NCBI GenBank assembly: GCA_946479285.1
Contig: CAMLFH010000015.1
Coordinates: 23,598-87,597 of the forward strand
Direction of reading: 5' to 3'
DNA: 64,000 bases
Source: an uncultured Flavobacteriales bacterium
GTDB taxonomy: Bacteria > Bacteroidota > Bacteroidia > Flavobacteriales > Crocinitomicaceae
Program-made: the position numbers and the translations under genes
In this document: positions 8,112 to 16,864 of the stretch, one piece after another
How positions within the stretch are numbered: the stretch's first letter is position 1
How the letters are laid out: every line of letters starts with the position of its first letter
Notes under the pieces: model-generated
What the model was told of the DNA's origin: nothing
Seen by the model: only the letters and a program-made list of their open reading frames with translations
The model's database searches: none

Positions 8112-8765
8112 TTATTTAATCAAATTTGCAATGGGGCCGGTTGTGTCCGCAAGATCAACACCACCTACTTTAGCAGATACGGATAAGGGAATGGGTTTGA
8201 TATTCTCTTTGTGTTTCTCAACGGCCTTTTCATCTTCATTATCACTTTTCTCAATAATTCCGTCTGCATCACTATCATCCATATCGGTTGTCTCTACTTC
8301 GTAGGAGATAGATTCTCCCGCATCACCTGGAATAGCATTATTAAATACTTTTTCAACACTATCTTCCCATGTTCCGGATTCAAAATCTGCGTCCCATGGC
8401 CGAACATTTATTGCTCCTCCAGCTCCTCCAATTCGATTTGGAATCATATGTGCACTCATTGCAGTTCCACTATCTAAACCAAGAGCTTCCAAGGACGAAT
8501 TTGCCCGTTCAGCGATTTTTGAATTCGCATCTTTCCCTTTGCCAATACCGCCCAATTTGGTTCTTACAGTTCCCCAATCATTCATGTCTTGAGCAGTAAT
8601 GTCTTCCGAGCGAGTTACTGTTTCCGAATAAGATTCTAACTGCGCTACCGGTTGATTCATATTTGTGTTTTTATAAGCCTGGAGAATCGTTCCGGTTGAA
8701 GCCTGGTCTTTTCCGACTGATTTTTGAGAATCTGCATTGGTCTGTTGGTTTACTTGTGTTTTCAT
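8112..8765 (-). CDS. putative eCIS cargo 3, short form without DUF4157
   Basis: 217 residues. The N-terminus is polar and holds the motif GTILQAYK (25-32), shared with the next three cargo genes, so it is probably a loading signal. It lacks DUF4157. Residues 105-124 read AHMIPNRIGGAGGAINVRPW and are followed by TWEDSVE, which resembles the H...N...E layout of His-Me finger (DNA/RNA non-specific) nucleases. The C-terminal part is very acidic. A nuclease effector is the best guess, but this rests on a motif seen by eye. Seven nt separate it from the ATPase gene. Confidence 0.7.
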   Translation of the reverse strand: MKTQVNQQTNADSQKSVGKDQASTGTILQAYKNTNMNQPVAQLESYSETVTRSEDITAQDMNDWGTVRTKLGGIGKGKDANSKIAERANSSLEALGLDSGTAMSAHMIPNRIGGAGGAINVRPWDADFESGTWEDSVEKVFNNAIPGDAGESISYEVETTDMDDSDADGIIEKSDNEDEKAVEKHKENIKPIPLSVSAKVGGVDLADTTGPIANLIK

Positions 8766-8801
8766 AAATTTAAAATTTAAAGATCACCCGTTTCTTCGTT
8801 T

Positions 8802-10232
8802 TTAACCCGCCAACTTGAAAACTGCAGCGATAAAGTTCAAAAAAAGTGTTTGATCAGTTGCATCCAATGCATTTATATCATCCTCTGTAATTTCGGTGAA
8901 CTTCTTATATTTTTTTTCTTGCATGATATAAGCTGCAATATCTCCGAATTCATCTTCGTTTTCATCAATAAATAATTGTGCTTTTTCCTTATTAAGGTCA
9001 CCTGATAAAGGTTCAGCAATATCACGTACCGTACTTGTGATTTTTCCGGAGGTGATCAGCTCGTCAAAATTTAATTTGCCTGATCTTCCTCCATGTTTCC
9101 ATGCAGCTAATCCTGAACTATGAGGTTGATTAGTTGCCGCTCCTCCAGCACCATTATTTGAGGATCCTTTTGCTTCAGAATCGCGTTTTGGGCCGGTTTT
9201 TTTAGGAGATGAAATGATATTAGCCTTAAGAATTTCAGTTCCATTTGTAGCCTCAGTATTTACATCGTTCCATCTTTTTGCTACACATTCAAATGTAGAA
9301 GTAGGTTGATCTGTTGTATCATCCTTAGCTCCGGTTACCTCTACTTTGTAATATACACCTCTGGCAGCTGCTTTAGCATCTACTAAAGCTTTTTTTACAC
9401 CATATTCCATTTTTCGAAGATGGAGACCATTTGCATAGGAAGTGATCGGGAACAAGTTTTGTTCTACTCCAAAACCTCCCAAATCATGGTTCAATAAATG
9501 GCCTCGAATCATGTTGTCATTTGGAAATGTTTTTCGGATATTTGAAATGAAATCCTTTTGTGGGCCACCCGTTGCAGATCCCTCTATTTTATCATTCGGA
9601 TCAAGGAAAGCCTCCATTGTAGTACCAACTGTCTGGTTTTTCTGGCCATTATCTGTATGATCTTTATAAGAATAATTATCCGTGGTATGTTTAATTATTG
9701 TTGCTAATTGGGTGGTAGTTGAATTGGAGCTTTTACCGGTTAAAATTGTCGGAGAGTGTACTGTTTTCATTTGCATCGCCTTTGCACCCATCACATCCGC
9801 TTCTTTTTCCAACCCTCCATCGTCATTGATATTTGTTTTGCCTTTCAATTGTTTGGTAGGCTGCACCCGGCCTTCTTTTTGCTGAACGACATGCCAGGCT
9901 TCATGCGGCAGGTGTTTTTCCTGTCCGGGTGCCACGTGAATATCGGTTCCCTGAGCGTAAGCATGAGCCTGCAAAGTTGCGGGTTGTGAAGAATTGTAAT
10001 GTACCTTCACATCGTCTAAAGAATGACCTGAAAGGTTTTCAACTCCGGATTTTAGATTATCAGGAAGTCCGGTTTTATTTTCTTTTTGCTGACTTGGTTC
10101 TTCATTCTCAATTGATCCTAATTGTGCAGTTTCGTGCTTGTAAGCCTGAAGGATCGTACCGGCAGGCGCTTGTTTTTGAGAATGTGATTCTGAAATAGCA
10201 GGACTACTTTGTTGGTTCGATGATGTTTTCAT
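8802..10232 (-). CDS. putative eCIS cargo 2: DUF4157 module plus nuclease-like C-terminus
   Basis: 476 residues. Order: leader with GTILQAYK (25-32), the DUF4157 core from ENKTGLPDNLKSG to EKEADVMG (about 51-149) with HExxH as HEAWH at 110-114, then a unique C-terminus. Residues 243-264 read RGHLLNHDLGG...NLFPITSYAN, close to the RGH...N pattern of DNA/RNA non-specific endonucleases. DUF4157 is known as a marker of eCIS-associated toxins, and its HExxH could act as a self-cleaving peptidase. The DUF4157 part is nearly identical to that of the next gene, while the C-terminus differs, as expected for modular toxins. No immunity gene is evident next to it. Confidence 0.8.
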   Translation of the reverse strand: MKTSSNQQSSPAISESHSQKQAPAGTILQAYKHETAQLGSIENEEPSQQKENKTGLPDNLKSGVENLSGHSLDDVKVHYNSSQPATLQAHAYAQGTDIHVAPGQEKHLPHEAWHVVQQKEGRVQPTKQLKGKTNINDDGGLEKEADVMGAKAMQMKTVHSPTILTGKSSNSTTTQLATIIKHTTDNYSYKDHTDNGQKNQTVGTTMEAFLDPNDKIEGSATGGPQKDFISNIRKTFPNDNMIRGHLLNHDLGGFGVEQNLFPITSYANGLHLRKMEYGVKKALVDAKAAARGVYYKVEVTGAKDDTTDQPTSTFECVAKRWNDVNTEATNGTEILKANIISSPKKTGPKRDSEAKGSSNNGAGGAATNQPHSSGLAAWKHGGRSGKLNFDELITSGKITSTVRDIAEPLSGDLNKEKAQLFIDENEDEFGDIAAYIMQEKKYKKFTEITEDDINALDATDQTLFLNFIAAVFKLAG

Positions 10233-10246
10233 AACCTTGACTGTAA

Positions 10247-11728
10247 TTAAAGATCAGTTGGAATGGTTTCAGTAGCTTCGTTGTCCGCATGGTAAGGAGT
10301 TCCTGGAATCCATGAGGCAAAATAATAAGTGGCCTCGGAATCGAAATTGGTAGGAAAGGCGTTATCTTTCCAAGTGTTTTCAAAATCTTGAATATCGTCT
10401 TCGATATTCTGATCAACTGGATTTATGGCACCTCCGTTTTGTTGGCGTTCATGGTCAATATTTCCTTGAACAAAATTGGGAGCTCCTTGGTAATTTCCGA
10501 TAACTTCATAATCCAGCCACAAGTGCTTTGGTAATGCTTTGGTTAATGGATTAATGTAAACTCCGGGCGGATTTACAGAAGCAGTTCCATTGTTTAGTTT
10601 TTTCTTTTTTGTTGGATTTACAGGAGGAAGGTTTGTAACATCTCCATTTGCATCAAGCCAGCCATCATTATGAAACCTCAATGGTAACACATGTACAGGA
10701 GGAATATTATTAGGATCCCAATAAGTAACAGCTGTTCCGACATCTGTAGTCAATGATTGAGCTTGACCAAGTGAATTCTCATAATCTGCGTTCTCTTCAC
10801 TGGCGTGAGAAAGTGAACGGATTACATGATTTTCAACCCGATGAAGATGCGTTGGGTTATTCGCTTTTTGACTACCAAGTAAAATATTACTTGATACATT
10901 TTGAGTGTTTCCTGAGTTCTCCAACCGGTGATTGATAAGATGAAGACGTGTTGAAGTTTGATTTCTTACCGGATCACGCACCAATCCGCCACTTCGCGAA
11001 AACCCATCTTTGTAGGTCGCTAAATTAGTAGGAGAACCCGGAGCCGAAGCCCCACTGTTTTTACGCTGTCCGTCTGTAATGATTTGATTATCGGATCCAC
11101 AGTTGGTGTTCTTCTGAAGTGCTCCTGTTATAAATTGATGACCGCCAAAATTTGTTGCAACCGGATTATCAGTTGTAAACTGGGGACCAGTAAAAACACC
11201 TTGTACAATTGGATTGTCTACTTTTTTGCTAACAGGAATTTGCTGAACTTCCATTCCATTTGAATGGGCCTTTGAACCCATCACATCCGCTTCTTTTTCC
11301 AAACCTGCATCGTCATTGATGTTTGTTTTACCTTTCAATTGCTTGGTGGGCTGAACCCGCCCTTCTTTTTGCTGAACAACATGCCATGCCTCATGCGGCA
11401 GGTGTTTTTCCTGCCCGGGAGCCACGTGAATATCTGTTCCCTGTGCGTAAGCGTGAGCCTGTAGAGTAGCGGGCTGCGTAGAATTGTAATGCACTTTCAC
11501 GTCGTCCATGCTGTGACCGGAAAGATTTTCAACTCCCGACTTTAAATTGTCCGGCAAACCTGTTTTATTTTCCTTTAGCTGGGCAGGTTCTTCTTCGGCA
11601 GCAAGCTGAGCTGTTCCTTCCTTATACGCCTGAAGAATGGAAGTGTCATTCGCCTGGTTTTTTGCTTTTGCCTGGAAAGTAGAACTGTCTGTAGCTACTT
11701 GTTTTGTTGACTGAGCACTTTTTTTCAT
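10247..11728 (-). CDS. putative eCIS cargo 1: DUF4157 module plus nuclease-like C-terminus
   Basis: 493 residues. Leader with TSILQAYKEGTAQLA (29-43), DUF4157 core (about 50-152) with HEAWH at 112-116 and the conserved EKEADVMG, then a distinct C-terminus. Residues 258-300 hold STRLHLINHRL...SSNILLGSQ...HLHRVEN, which again has the H...N arrangement of a His-Me finger fold, though it is less clear than in cargo 2. The last 150 residues are unique and aromatic-rich. The start at 11728 fits the leader seen in the paralogues. It lies 54 nt after the small leader-only gene. Confidence 0.8.
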   Translation of the reverse strand: MKKSAQSTKQVATDSSTFQAKAKNQANDTSILQAYKEGTAQLAAEEEPAQLKENKTGLPDNLKSGVENLSGHSMDDVKVHYNSTQPATLQAHAYAQGTDIHVAPGQEKHLPHEAWHVVQQKEGRVQPTKQLKGKTNINDDAGLEKEADVMGSKAHSNGMEVQQIPVSKKVDNPIVQGVFTGPQFTTDNPVATNFGGHQFITGALQKNTNCGSDNQIITDGQRKNSGASAPGSPTNLATYKDGFSRSGGLVRDPVRNQTSTRLHLINHRLENSGNTQNVSSNILLGSQKANNPTHLHRVENHVIRSLSHASEENADYENSLGQAQSLTTDVGTAVTYWDPNNIPPVHVLPLRFHNDGWLDANGDVTNLPPVNPTKKKKLNNGTASVNPPGVYINPLTKALPKHLWLDYEVIGNYQGAPNFVQGNIDHERQQNGGAINPVDQNIEDDIQDFENTWKDNAFPTNFDSEATYYFASWIPGTPYHADNEATETIPTDL

Positions 11729-11782
11729 AAGCTTGTCCTTTCGTTTAAATTCTTCTGAAAGATGTTCTGTTCTTCATTGAAA

Positions 11783-11986
11783 TCAGCCTGGTAATTCCTC
11801 TTCTTCACCTGCAAGCTGAGCGGTTTCAAATTTCCCCTGAAGTGCTTCTTCTTCCAGACCTGCTAATTGTGCGGTTCCGTTTTTATAAGACTGAAGGATA
11901 GAACTTTCATTTCCCTGCTTAGTTGCCTTGGCCTGAACCGGATTGCTTTGCTTGCCCGCTGCCTGATTTGATTTTCCTGCTTTCAT
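11783..11986 (-). CDS. small leader-only protein of the cargo block
   Basis: 67 residues. It starts MKAGKSNQAAGKQ and contains SSILQSYKNGTAQLAG (28-43), the motif shared with all three downstream cargo proteins, followed by a second TAQLAG and an acidic tail. Nothing like DUF4157 or a toxin follows. It may be a free packaging peptide, a plug or adaptor for the tube lumen, or the remnant of a deleted effector gene. It is first in the cargo block, directly after the tape measure gene. Confidence 0.65.
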   Translation of the reverse strand: MKAGKSNQAAGKQSNPVQAKATKQGNESSILQSYKNGTAQLAGLEEEALQGKFETAQLAGEEEELPG

Positions 11987-12021
11987 ATCCTTCGTTTTTA
12001 GTTTGTTTTAATATTTGAACA

Positions 12022-12063
12022 CTTTTGAACCTTCGAAGCTCAGAGAGCGAAGAAGATTTGAAC
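12022..12063. repeat. 42-nt repeated element, copy 1
   Basis: Lies in the 82-nt gap between the tape measure gene and the cargo block. It matches 25375-25416 at 38 of 42 positions. The core GCTC...GAGC with outer CTTC/GAAG can fold as a hairpin. It may act as an mRNA processing or attenuation site, since both copies sit between genes of one operon. Confidence 0.65.
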
Positions 12064-12068
12064 TTTTT

Positions 12069-14966
12069 CTACCTCCATTTCACCTGTATAGCTTTTTTCA
12101 TCCAGCTGAATTTGATGGTTCTGAAATTCCATGGAACATGATCCAGCAACATGTCGTAAGCTTTGGCTTCAACAGTTAATAGGTATGTGTCTTCCAGTTC
12201 TTCCAATCTTCCTTCCCTGCGGAGGAACCCTTCCTGTAATCCTGCGGGAGTAGTGTTTGTTAATCGTCCCCAATTTTGCAGAACACCCTGCAGCATTCCA
12301 TCCACCGTATTTTTATCTTCCTCATTTAAAACTGATTTTCTTGGAATGGGAATGCCGGTTTTGAAATTGGTCAGGATCTTATTCAATTGCAATGCATATT
12401 CCGGAAATTCGCCCTCTCCGCATCCTGCATATTGCAGCAGGAAAATGCCTTTGATCTGGGCTTCCCGGTTTTTGAATTTTCCGTTTTCGGTCAATTCCAT
12501 CATGGTGAAAAGTCGTGGAAGGAAAGGAGCGAGAAGCACCAAACCTGCGTTGTCGATAAATTGGACTTGTTTGCCGGAATTATCTGACGATTCCATTTCT
12601 TCGGGTAATTCTTCTTCCATAAGCTCTTCTTCTTTTTCTGTTGAAACTAAATCCGCATCTTTTTCAAGTACCTCATGCAATTGTTTCAGAAGTGTCTGCC
12701 GGTCATTTGGAGCAATGAATTCCTTTATGAGCCGTATTTTCTGTTCCCGGCTTAAACTCTTTTGAACCAAATTCCACAATTCCGTCATCAATTCCTTTTG
12801 ACTGCGGTGCTTTGCATGCTTGGAAAATCGAAAAATGGTTTGCAAAAAGAGTTGATTGTTGATGTGGATATTCCATTTTCGCCGGATAAAATCAATCATC
12901 TGCCTGGTCGAATCAAGGATAGGAGAGAGGAAGTTCATCCACTCCAAATCTTGTGATAGTGCATTGATCATTGGCATGTTTTGCGCATTTTCAGTGAAAT
13001 AGTGTACCAGTAATTTCTTGTTTTCCGCTTGTTTCTTCGAATCGAATTTTTCCGTGGTCCTTCCGGACGCTTTACCCGATTCGATTTTCAACTTAATGGA
13101 AGACAGGATCTTGTACAGGTTAAAAGGTAGTGAGAAATTTGAATGTTTGAAGTCCAAATAGAAATAATGCACCAATTGTTTCAATGTGAGGTTGTAATGC
13201 GCTCCTGTTTTCTCTAAAATGCGCTGAACAATGGTTTCCTGGTTGAAAACCTGATTTTTGGTATCTTCCAATACATCAAAGAGGAAGCTCCACTTTAAAC
13301 GTTGAATGGATCCGATCGTTCGACCTTCTATTTTTGCATTGTTCCCGGATTGGTTCAGGACGTACATGAAGGAAGACAATTCAATGGCTTTGGAAGGAAT
13401 AATAATGGCCAATAAACGATGTCGGGCAGATTCTCCCAAACGGTCCAGCAGCAATTCGCGGAAAAGAGCGGAACTCAGTTTTGTTTTCAGTTCCAGCAAT
13501 TGGTCTTTGGTCAGTTTTGTTCGCTCTTCGAGTAAACCAAGCTGAAAACTGATCGAATCAAAGGTTTTAGTTTGTTCCGATTTGGTTTTTCCCTGCACCA
13601 ATTCTACATAAAGTTTCTCAATAATCTCACGCAGTCCGTGGTGGCTTTTCCAGGCACTCGTTTCTTTGTAAGCAAAACTTACTAGTTGCCAAATTTCAAT
13701 ATTGTAACGGGCAGAAAGTCGTTTGAAAACCTGCCAGACCAGGTAATCACGATTAACAGTGGAACTTTTGGAGAGTACCAATAATGGAAGAATAACCTGC
13801 CATTTGAATACTAAAAAGTCTCCGCTCGCTTTTCCCTGCAAGGCCCCGCTCTGATTCTGTTTGTTTAAATGCAGGGCATATTCCATTACAAAATCAGCAT
13901 CGGAAGGAACAAGTAATTTCAACAGGTCAAAAATCTCCGTTTCCCGCAGCGGTTTGATGATTTGAAGTACATTTTTCTCGTTTTCGAGTAAAGCGCGCAG
14001 CTGGTCCAGGTCATTCTCGGGTAGTTTCCCTTCCCCCGAAGCTTTTACTTCGCGTAAAATGGCAGGCCATTCTTCTGGTTTCCGGATCCGGCGTGCCCTG
14101 AATGAAGTATTCTCTTCCTGTTTCAAATCCAGCAAAATGACTTGTAAACCGGAAGGAATAACGCTTCCAAAACCTTCTTCCAGTAAATAAGTCAACGTTT
14201 TCAATAACTCGCCATAACGCAGATTGATGTGTGATGCCAGGTTTCCGATCGTTTCCCGTACAAATCCCTTTTTGTTGAAAGTTGTACTCTGATTATTCAG
14301 CAAATAGGCATAAACGACTTTCCAGATAACGACTCTGCGTTCTTCTTCACGTATTGGAACGCCTGGTGCTTCGGCATATTTGATCTTTAAAAAAACAAGG
14401 TATGATTGAATGAACGAAAACTCTTCCGGTGCTATGATTTTCACGGTTTCAAGCAAAGCAGTATCTTCAAACTGATAAATCATGCGGTGCTGCATACTGG
14501 TGAAATGTCCGTATGAGCGCAAGAATGCAGTTAATTCTTTTGACCTGTTTTTAAGAACCTGTTTAAAGAGTTCGGTTATGCTTTTGAAGCGTTTTGCCAC
14601 ATTCCAATCGATGGTTCCATGCAGCAGGAATTTTTTCAGAGCTTCCAGTTGATATGCGGCCTCTTCCAGTCGTTTATCTTCTTTTATAGTCGGATAGAGA
14701 ATTTCTTTCAAAATGCTTTCTTCCAGTTTTTCTTCCAGGATCCGTTCAAAGTCTTTTTCAAAATTGTCCTCCGCAATACTTCCAAGATCTACTTCCAACC
14801 GGGAAATCTCGATCTCAAACCCGTGTTGATCGCAGCGCATCAGTACGCGGTCGGCCACAGCAGTAATGTGCTTTTCAGCAAAAAGCTCAAAATCCCGGTA
14901 CCAATTCTGAATAAAATCTTCATTCCTGGCAGAAACATGCAGTGCTATGGACGAAATACTGTTCAC
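12069..14966 (-). CDS. contractile injection system tape measure protein (Afp14-like)
   Basis: 965 residues, helix-rich. The N-terminus carries the pattern HGFEIEISRLEVDLGSI, which I associate with the CIS tape measure family (N-terminal part of CIS_TMP). The rest is built of repeated helical units with LLxxP/FxxxxQ spacing, and a Glu-rich stretch lies near 790-820. In eCIS the tape measure fixes particle length and occupies the tube lumen during assembly. The gene overlaps the stop of the baseplate gene upstream by 4 nt (start at 14966). Confidence 0.82.
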   Translation of the reverse strand: MNSISSIALHVSARNEDFIQNWYRDFELFAEKHITAVADRVLMRCDQHGFEIEISRLEVDLGSIAEDNFEKDFERILEEKLEESILKEILYPTIKEDKRLEEAAYQLEALKKFLLHGTIDWNVAKRFKSITELFKQVLKNRSKELTAFLRSYGHFTSMQHRMIYQFEDTALLETVKIIAPEEFSFIQSYLVFLKIKYAEAPGVPIREEERRVVIWKVVYAYLLNNQSTTFNKKGFVRETIGNLASHINLRYGELLKTLTYLLEEGFGSVIPSGLQVILLDLKQEENTSFRARRIRKPEEWPAILREVKASGEGKLPENDLDQLRALLENEKNVLQIIKPLRETEIFDLLKLLVPSDADFVMEYALHLNKQNQSGALQGKASGDFLVFKWQVILPLLVLSKSSTVNRDYLVWQVFKRLSARYNIEIWQLVSFAYKETSAWKSHHGLREIIEKLYVELVQGKTKSEQTKTFDSISFQLGLLEERTKLTKDQLLELKTKLSSALFRELLLDRLGESARHRLLAIIIPSKAIELSSFMYVLNQSGNNAKIEGRTIGSIQRLKWSFLFDVLEDTKNQVFNQETIVQRILEKTGAHYNLTLKQLVHYFYLDFKHSNFSLPFNLYKILSSIKLKIESGKASGRTTEKFDSKKQAENKKLLVHYFTENAQNMPMINALSQDLEWMNFLSPILDSTRQMIDFIRRKWNIHINNQLFLQTIFRFSKHAKHRSQKELMTELWNLVQKSLSREQKIRLIKEFIAPNDRQTLLKQLHEVLEKDADLVSTEKEEELMEEELPEEMESSDNSGKQVQFIDNAGLVLLAPFLPRLFTMMELTENGKFKNREAQIKGIFLLQYAGCGEGEFPEYALQLNKILTNFKTGIPIPRKSVLNEEDKNTVDGMLQGVLQNWGRLTNTTPAGLQEGFLRREGRLEELEDTYLLTVEAKAYDMLLDHVPWNFRTIKFSWMKKAIQVKWR

Positions 14967-16861
14967 TGAATATCTTTTAAATAGGGTTTACTGACTCTGA
15001 AAAAAGCATGGATCGATTCTGAAAAATGGATCGTTTTTTTAGTATTGCGCGTTGCCAAAGCTTCACGCCATTTGTAATAGATTTGTTCGAAATCGTAAAT
15101 GTGATCGGGCTGAACACGGTATAACTTAATTCTCAAATGTGCCGGAAGCCGTTCCCTTAATAATTCTTCCAGGCGTTCGTGCATTTGGTTGTTTTCAAAG
15201 CGGCTGGAAGCAACAATAGACAAAGTGTTCCCTTCCGCATCGTCGTGTCTATGGGGATAAGCAAATTGCAGCAAACGATGTTCAACCAGGTAGAACAAAT
15301 GTCTTTCCGGATTCAGAAAGCGCATGAAGGCCCAAAAACGATTGGCCGAACGGATCAAATGATCACGGGTTCTGTAGGAACCCAGGATCATCCAGTCTTC
15401 TTTTCCGGGATAGCGGAAGACCAAAATCCAACGGCTGTTTTCACTCAATTGGATCATGCGGTAATTTTCGTCATTCGCTCCAACCTCCAGGAAACTTTCA
15501 AAGAGCGCATTTCTTCGGATCAGGCTGATTTCAGTTTGCAGTGATGCGAAATATTCTTCTTTCCAATCCATTTCCTGTGTTGGAATATTTTGCGGTGTTT
15601 CATTAAAGATCGGATTGTAGAATACCCCGGAAATAGGAGCTATGCCGAGGTAAACTTCATATTGTTCAAAGAAAACAGAATCGGGAAGTAAATCCAGGTC
15701 GTGTTTTTTAAGCAGGCCGCGAACCGGAATTTCAGATTCGATCTTGCTGCCGTGAAGCAGGGAGAACAACTCTTTGAAGACAATATTGCTTTCGGTTGGA
15801 CTCAATTTGTTGAAGGACCGGAAACGGTTCCGGTTCAATTCGGGCAACTCCTGTGTGAGTAAAGTCCGGTAATTGATCTTTGATTTCGAAGGATGAAAAT
15901 CGTGGAATAATTGAGCAGTATCTTCTCCGTACAAAGTGTCCAGAATATCAATGAATCCGGATTTCTTGTCCTGTATCGAAGCGGCACTCTGCAATTGATT
16001 GCTCTTGCTGAATTTAGCCCGATCAACCACTTTTTCCACATTTGGAATGGAAATCAGCGAAACTTTTCCTGTTGGCGGAGCATCCGTAAAACTGATAAGC
16101 TGCGGAGTATCCTGGATTTGCCCGGTGACATCTGCCATCATGAAATCCATCAGAAGCAGATAACCTTTTAGCTGAAGCACGTGTGCTGCGTTTCGTTCGG
16201 TAGCTTCCGGCGGCAATCCGCGGTGGCCAATTCCGTAAAAATCCGGAAAATCCAGTTGAAACGAATGGTAATTGTGTATTTTGATCGGATCCTGGGAACT
16301 GTCCAGATCGTATGTTTTCTCAACATGAGGAGCATCCACTTCGTGTTTTTTGCGCTTTCCGGCAGATTTCGTCAGAATTTGAATGTCTTCCCAGCGTAAA
16401 TCCTCGCAAAGGTTCCTGTTTTGATGATAGAGTACGAATAGGTCTTCTTTGACATTGTCTTCCGTAATAGCCGGATTTTTGAGTGAAACGGAAGCACGGA
16501 TTTTGTAGTATCCATCGGCAAAATCTACCGCACAGCTTTCCAGGTTTTGAATGTTGTCGAGAAATAACTGCTCGTAATCTTCCGGTGTAACGATGGATTG
16601 AGCAAAGATAGTTTCAGCAGGTAAAATACCTTTGCTTGCATATTCGCTGCTGTTCGGTCCAAGGAATGAACGGAAAGGTAGTTCCAGTTTGTACTGAAGC
16701 TCAAACAAAGCATAGTTCATATTGTCTGATATCGTGACACCCGGATCATGGATGTTGTAATCAGTCCACACATCACCGCTTAATTCCTGCAGGCGCTCCA
16801 ATGTTTTTTCCTGGAGTTCCTGGTAAAAATTGTCCGTACGTTCTCTTTTTCGAATAAACAT
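14963..16861 (-). CDS. baseplate J-like protein (Afp12-like)
   Basis: 632 residues. Residues 30-60 read SGDVWTDYNIHDPGVTISD, the typical start of baseplate wedge proteins of the gpJ/gp6 class in contractile systems. The C-terminus (ERLEELLRERLPAHLRIKLYRVQ) also fits the end of such proteins. It should form part of the wedge ring around the hub and the tail tip. It starts 3 nt after the fibre-like gene upstream and overlaps the tape measure gene, so translation is probably coupled. Confidence 0.85.
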   Translation of the reverse strand: MFIRKRERTDNFYQELQEKTLERLQELSGDVWTDYNIHDPGVTISDNMNYALFELQYKLELPFRSFLGPNSSEYASKGILPAETIFAQSIVTPEDYEQLFLDNIQNLESCAVDFADGYYKIRASVSLKNPAITEDNVKEDLFVLYHQNRNLCEDLRWEDIQILTKSAGKRKKHEVDAPHVEKTYDLDSSQDPIKIHNYHSFQLDFPDFYGIGHRGLPPEATERNAAHVLQLKGYLLLMDFMMADVTGQIQDTPQLISFTDAPPTGKVSLISIPNVEKVVDRAKFSKSNQLQSAASIQDKKSGFIDILDTLYGEDTAQLFHDFHPSKSKINYRTLLTQELPELNRNRFRSFNKLSPTESNIVFKELFSLLHGSKIESEIPVRGLLKKHDLDLLPDSVFFEQYEVYLGIAPISGVFYNPIFNETPQNIPTQEMDWKEEYFASLQTEISLIRRNALFESFLEVGANDENYRMIQLSENSRWILVFRYPGKEDWMILGSYRTRDHLIRSANRFWAFMRFLNPERHLFYLVEHRLLQFAYPHRHDDAEGNTLSIVASSRFENNQMHERLEELLRERLPAHLRIKLYRVQPDHIYDFEQIYYKWREALATRNTKKTIHFSESIHAFFRVSKPYLKDIQ

Positions 16862-16864
16862 AAT

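Noticed and set aside
10232..11728. DUF4157 HExxH taken as proof of protease activity
   Set aside because: The motif is clear, but activity and self-cleavage are not shown by sequence alone, so it is stated only as a possibility.
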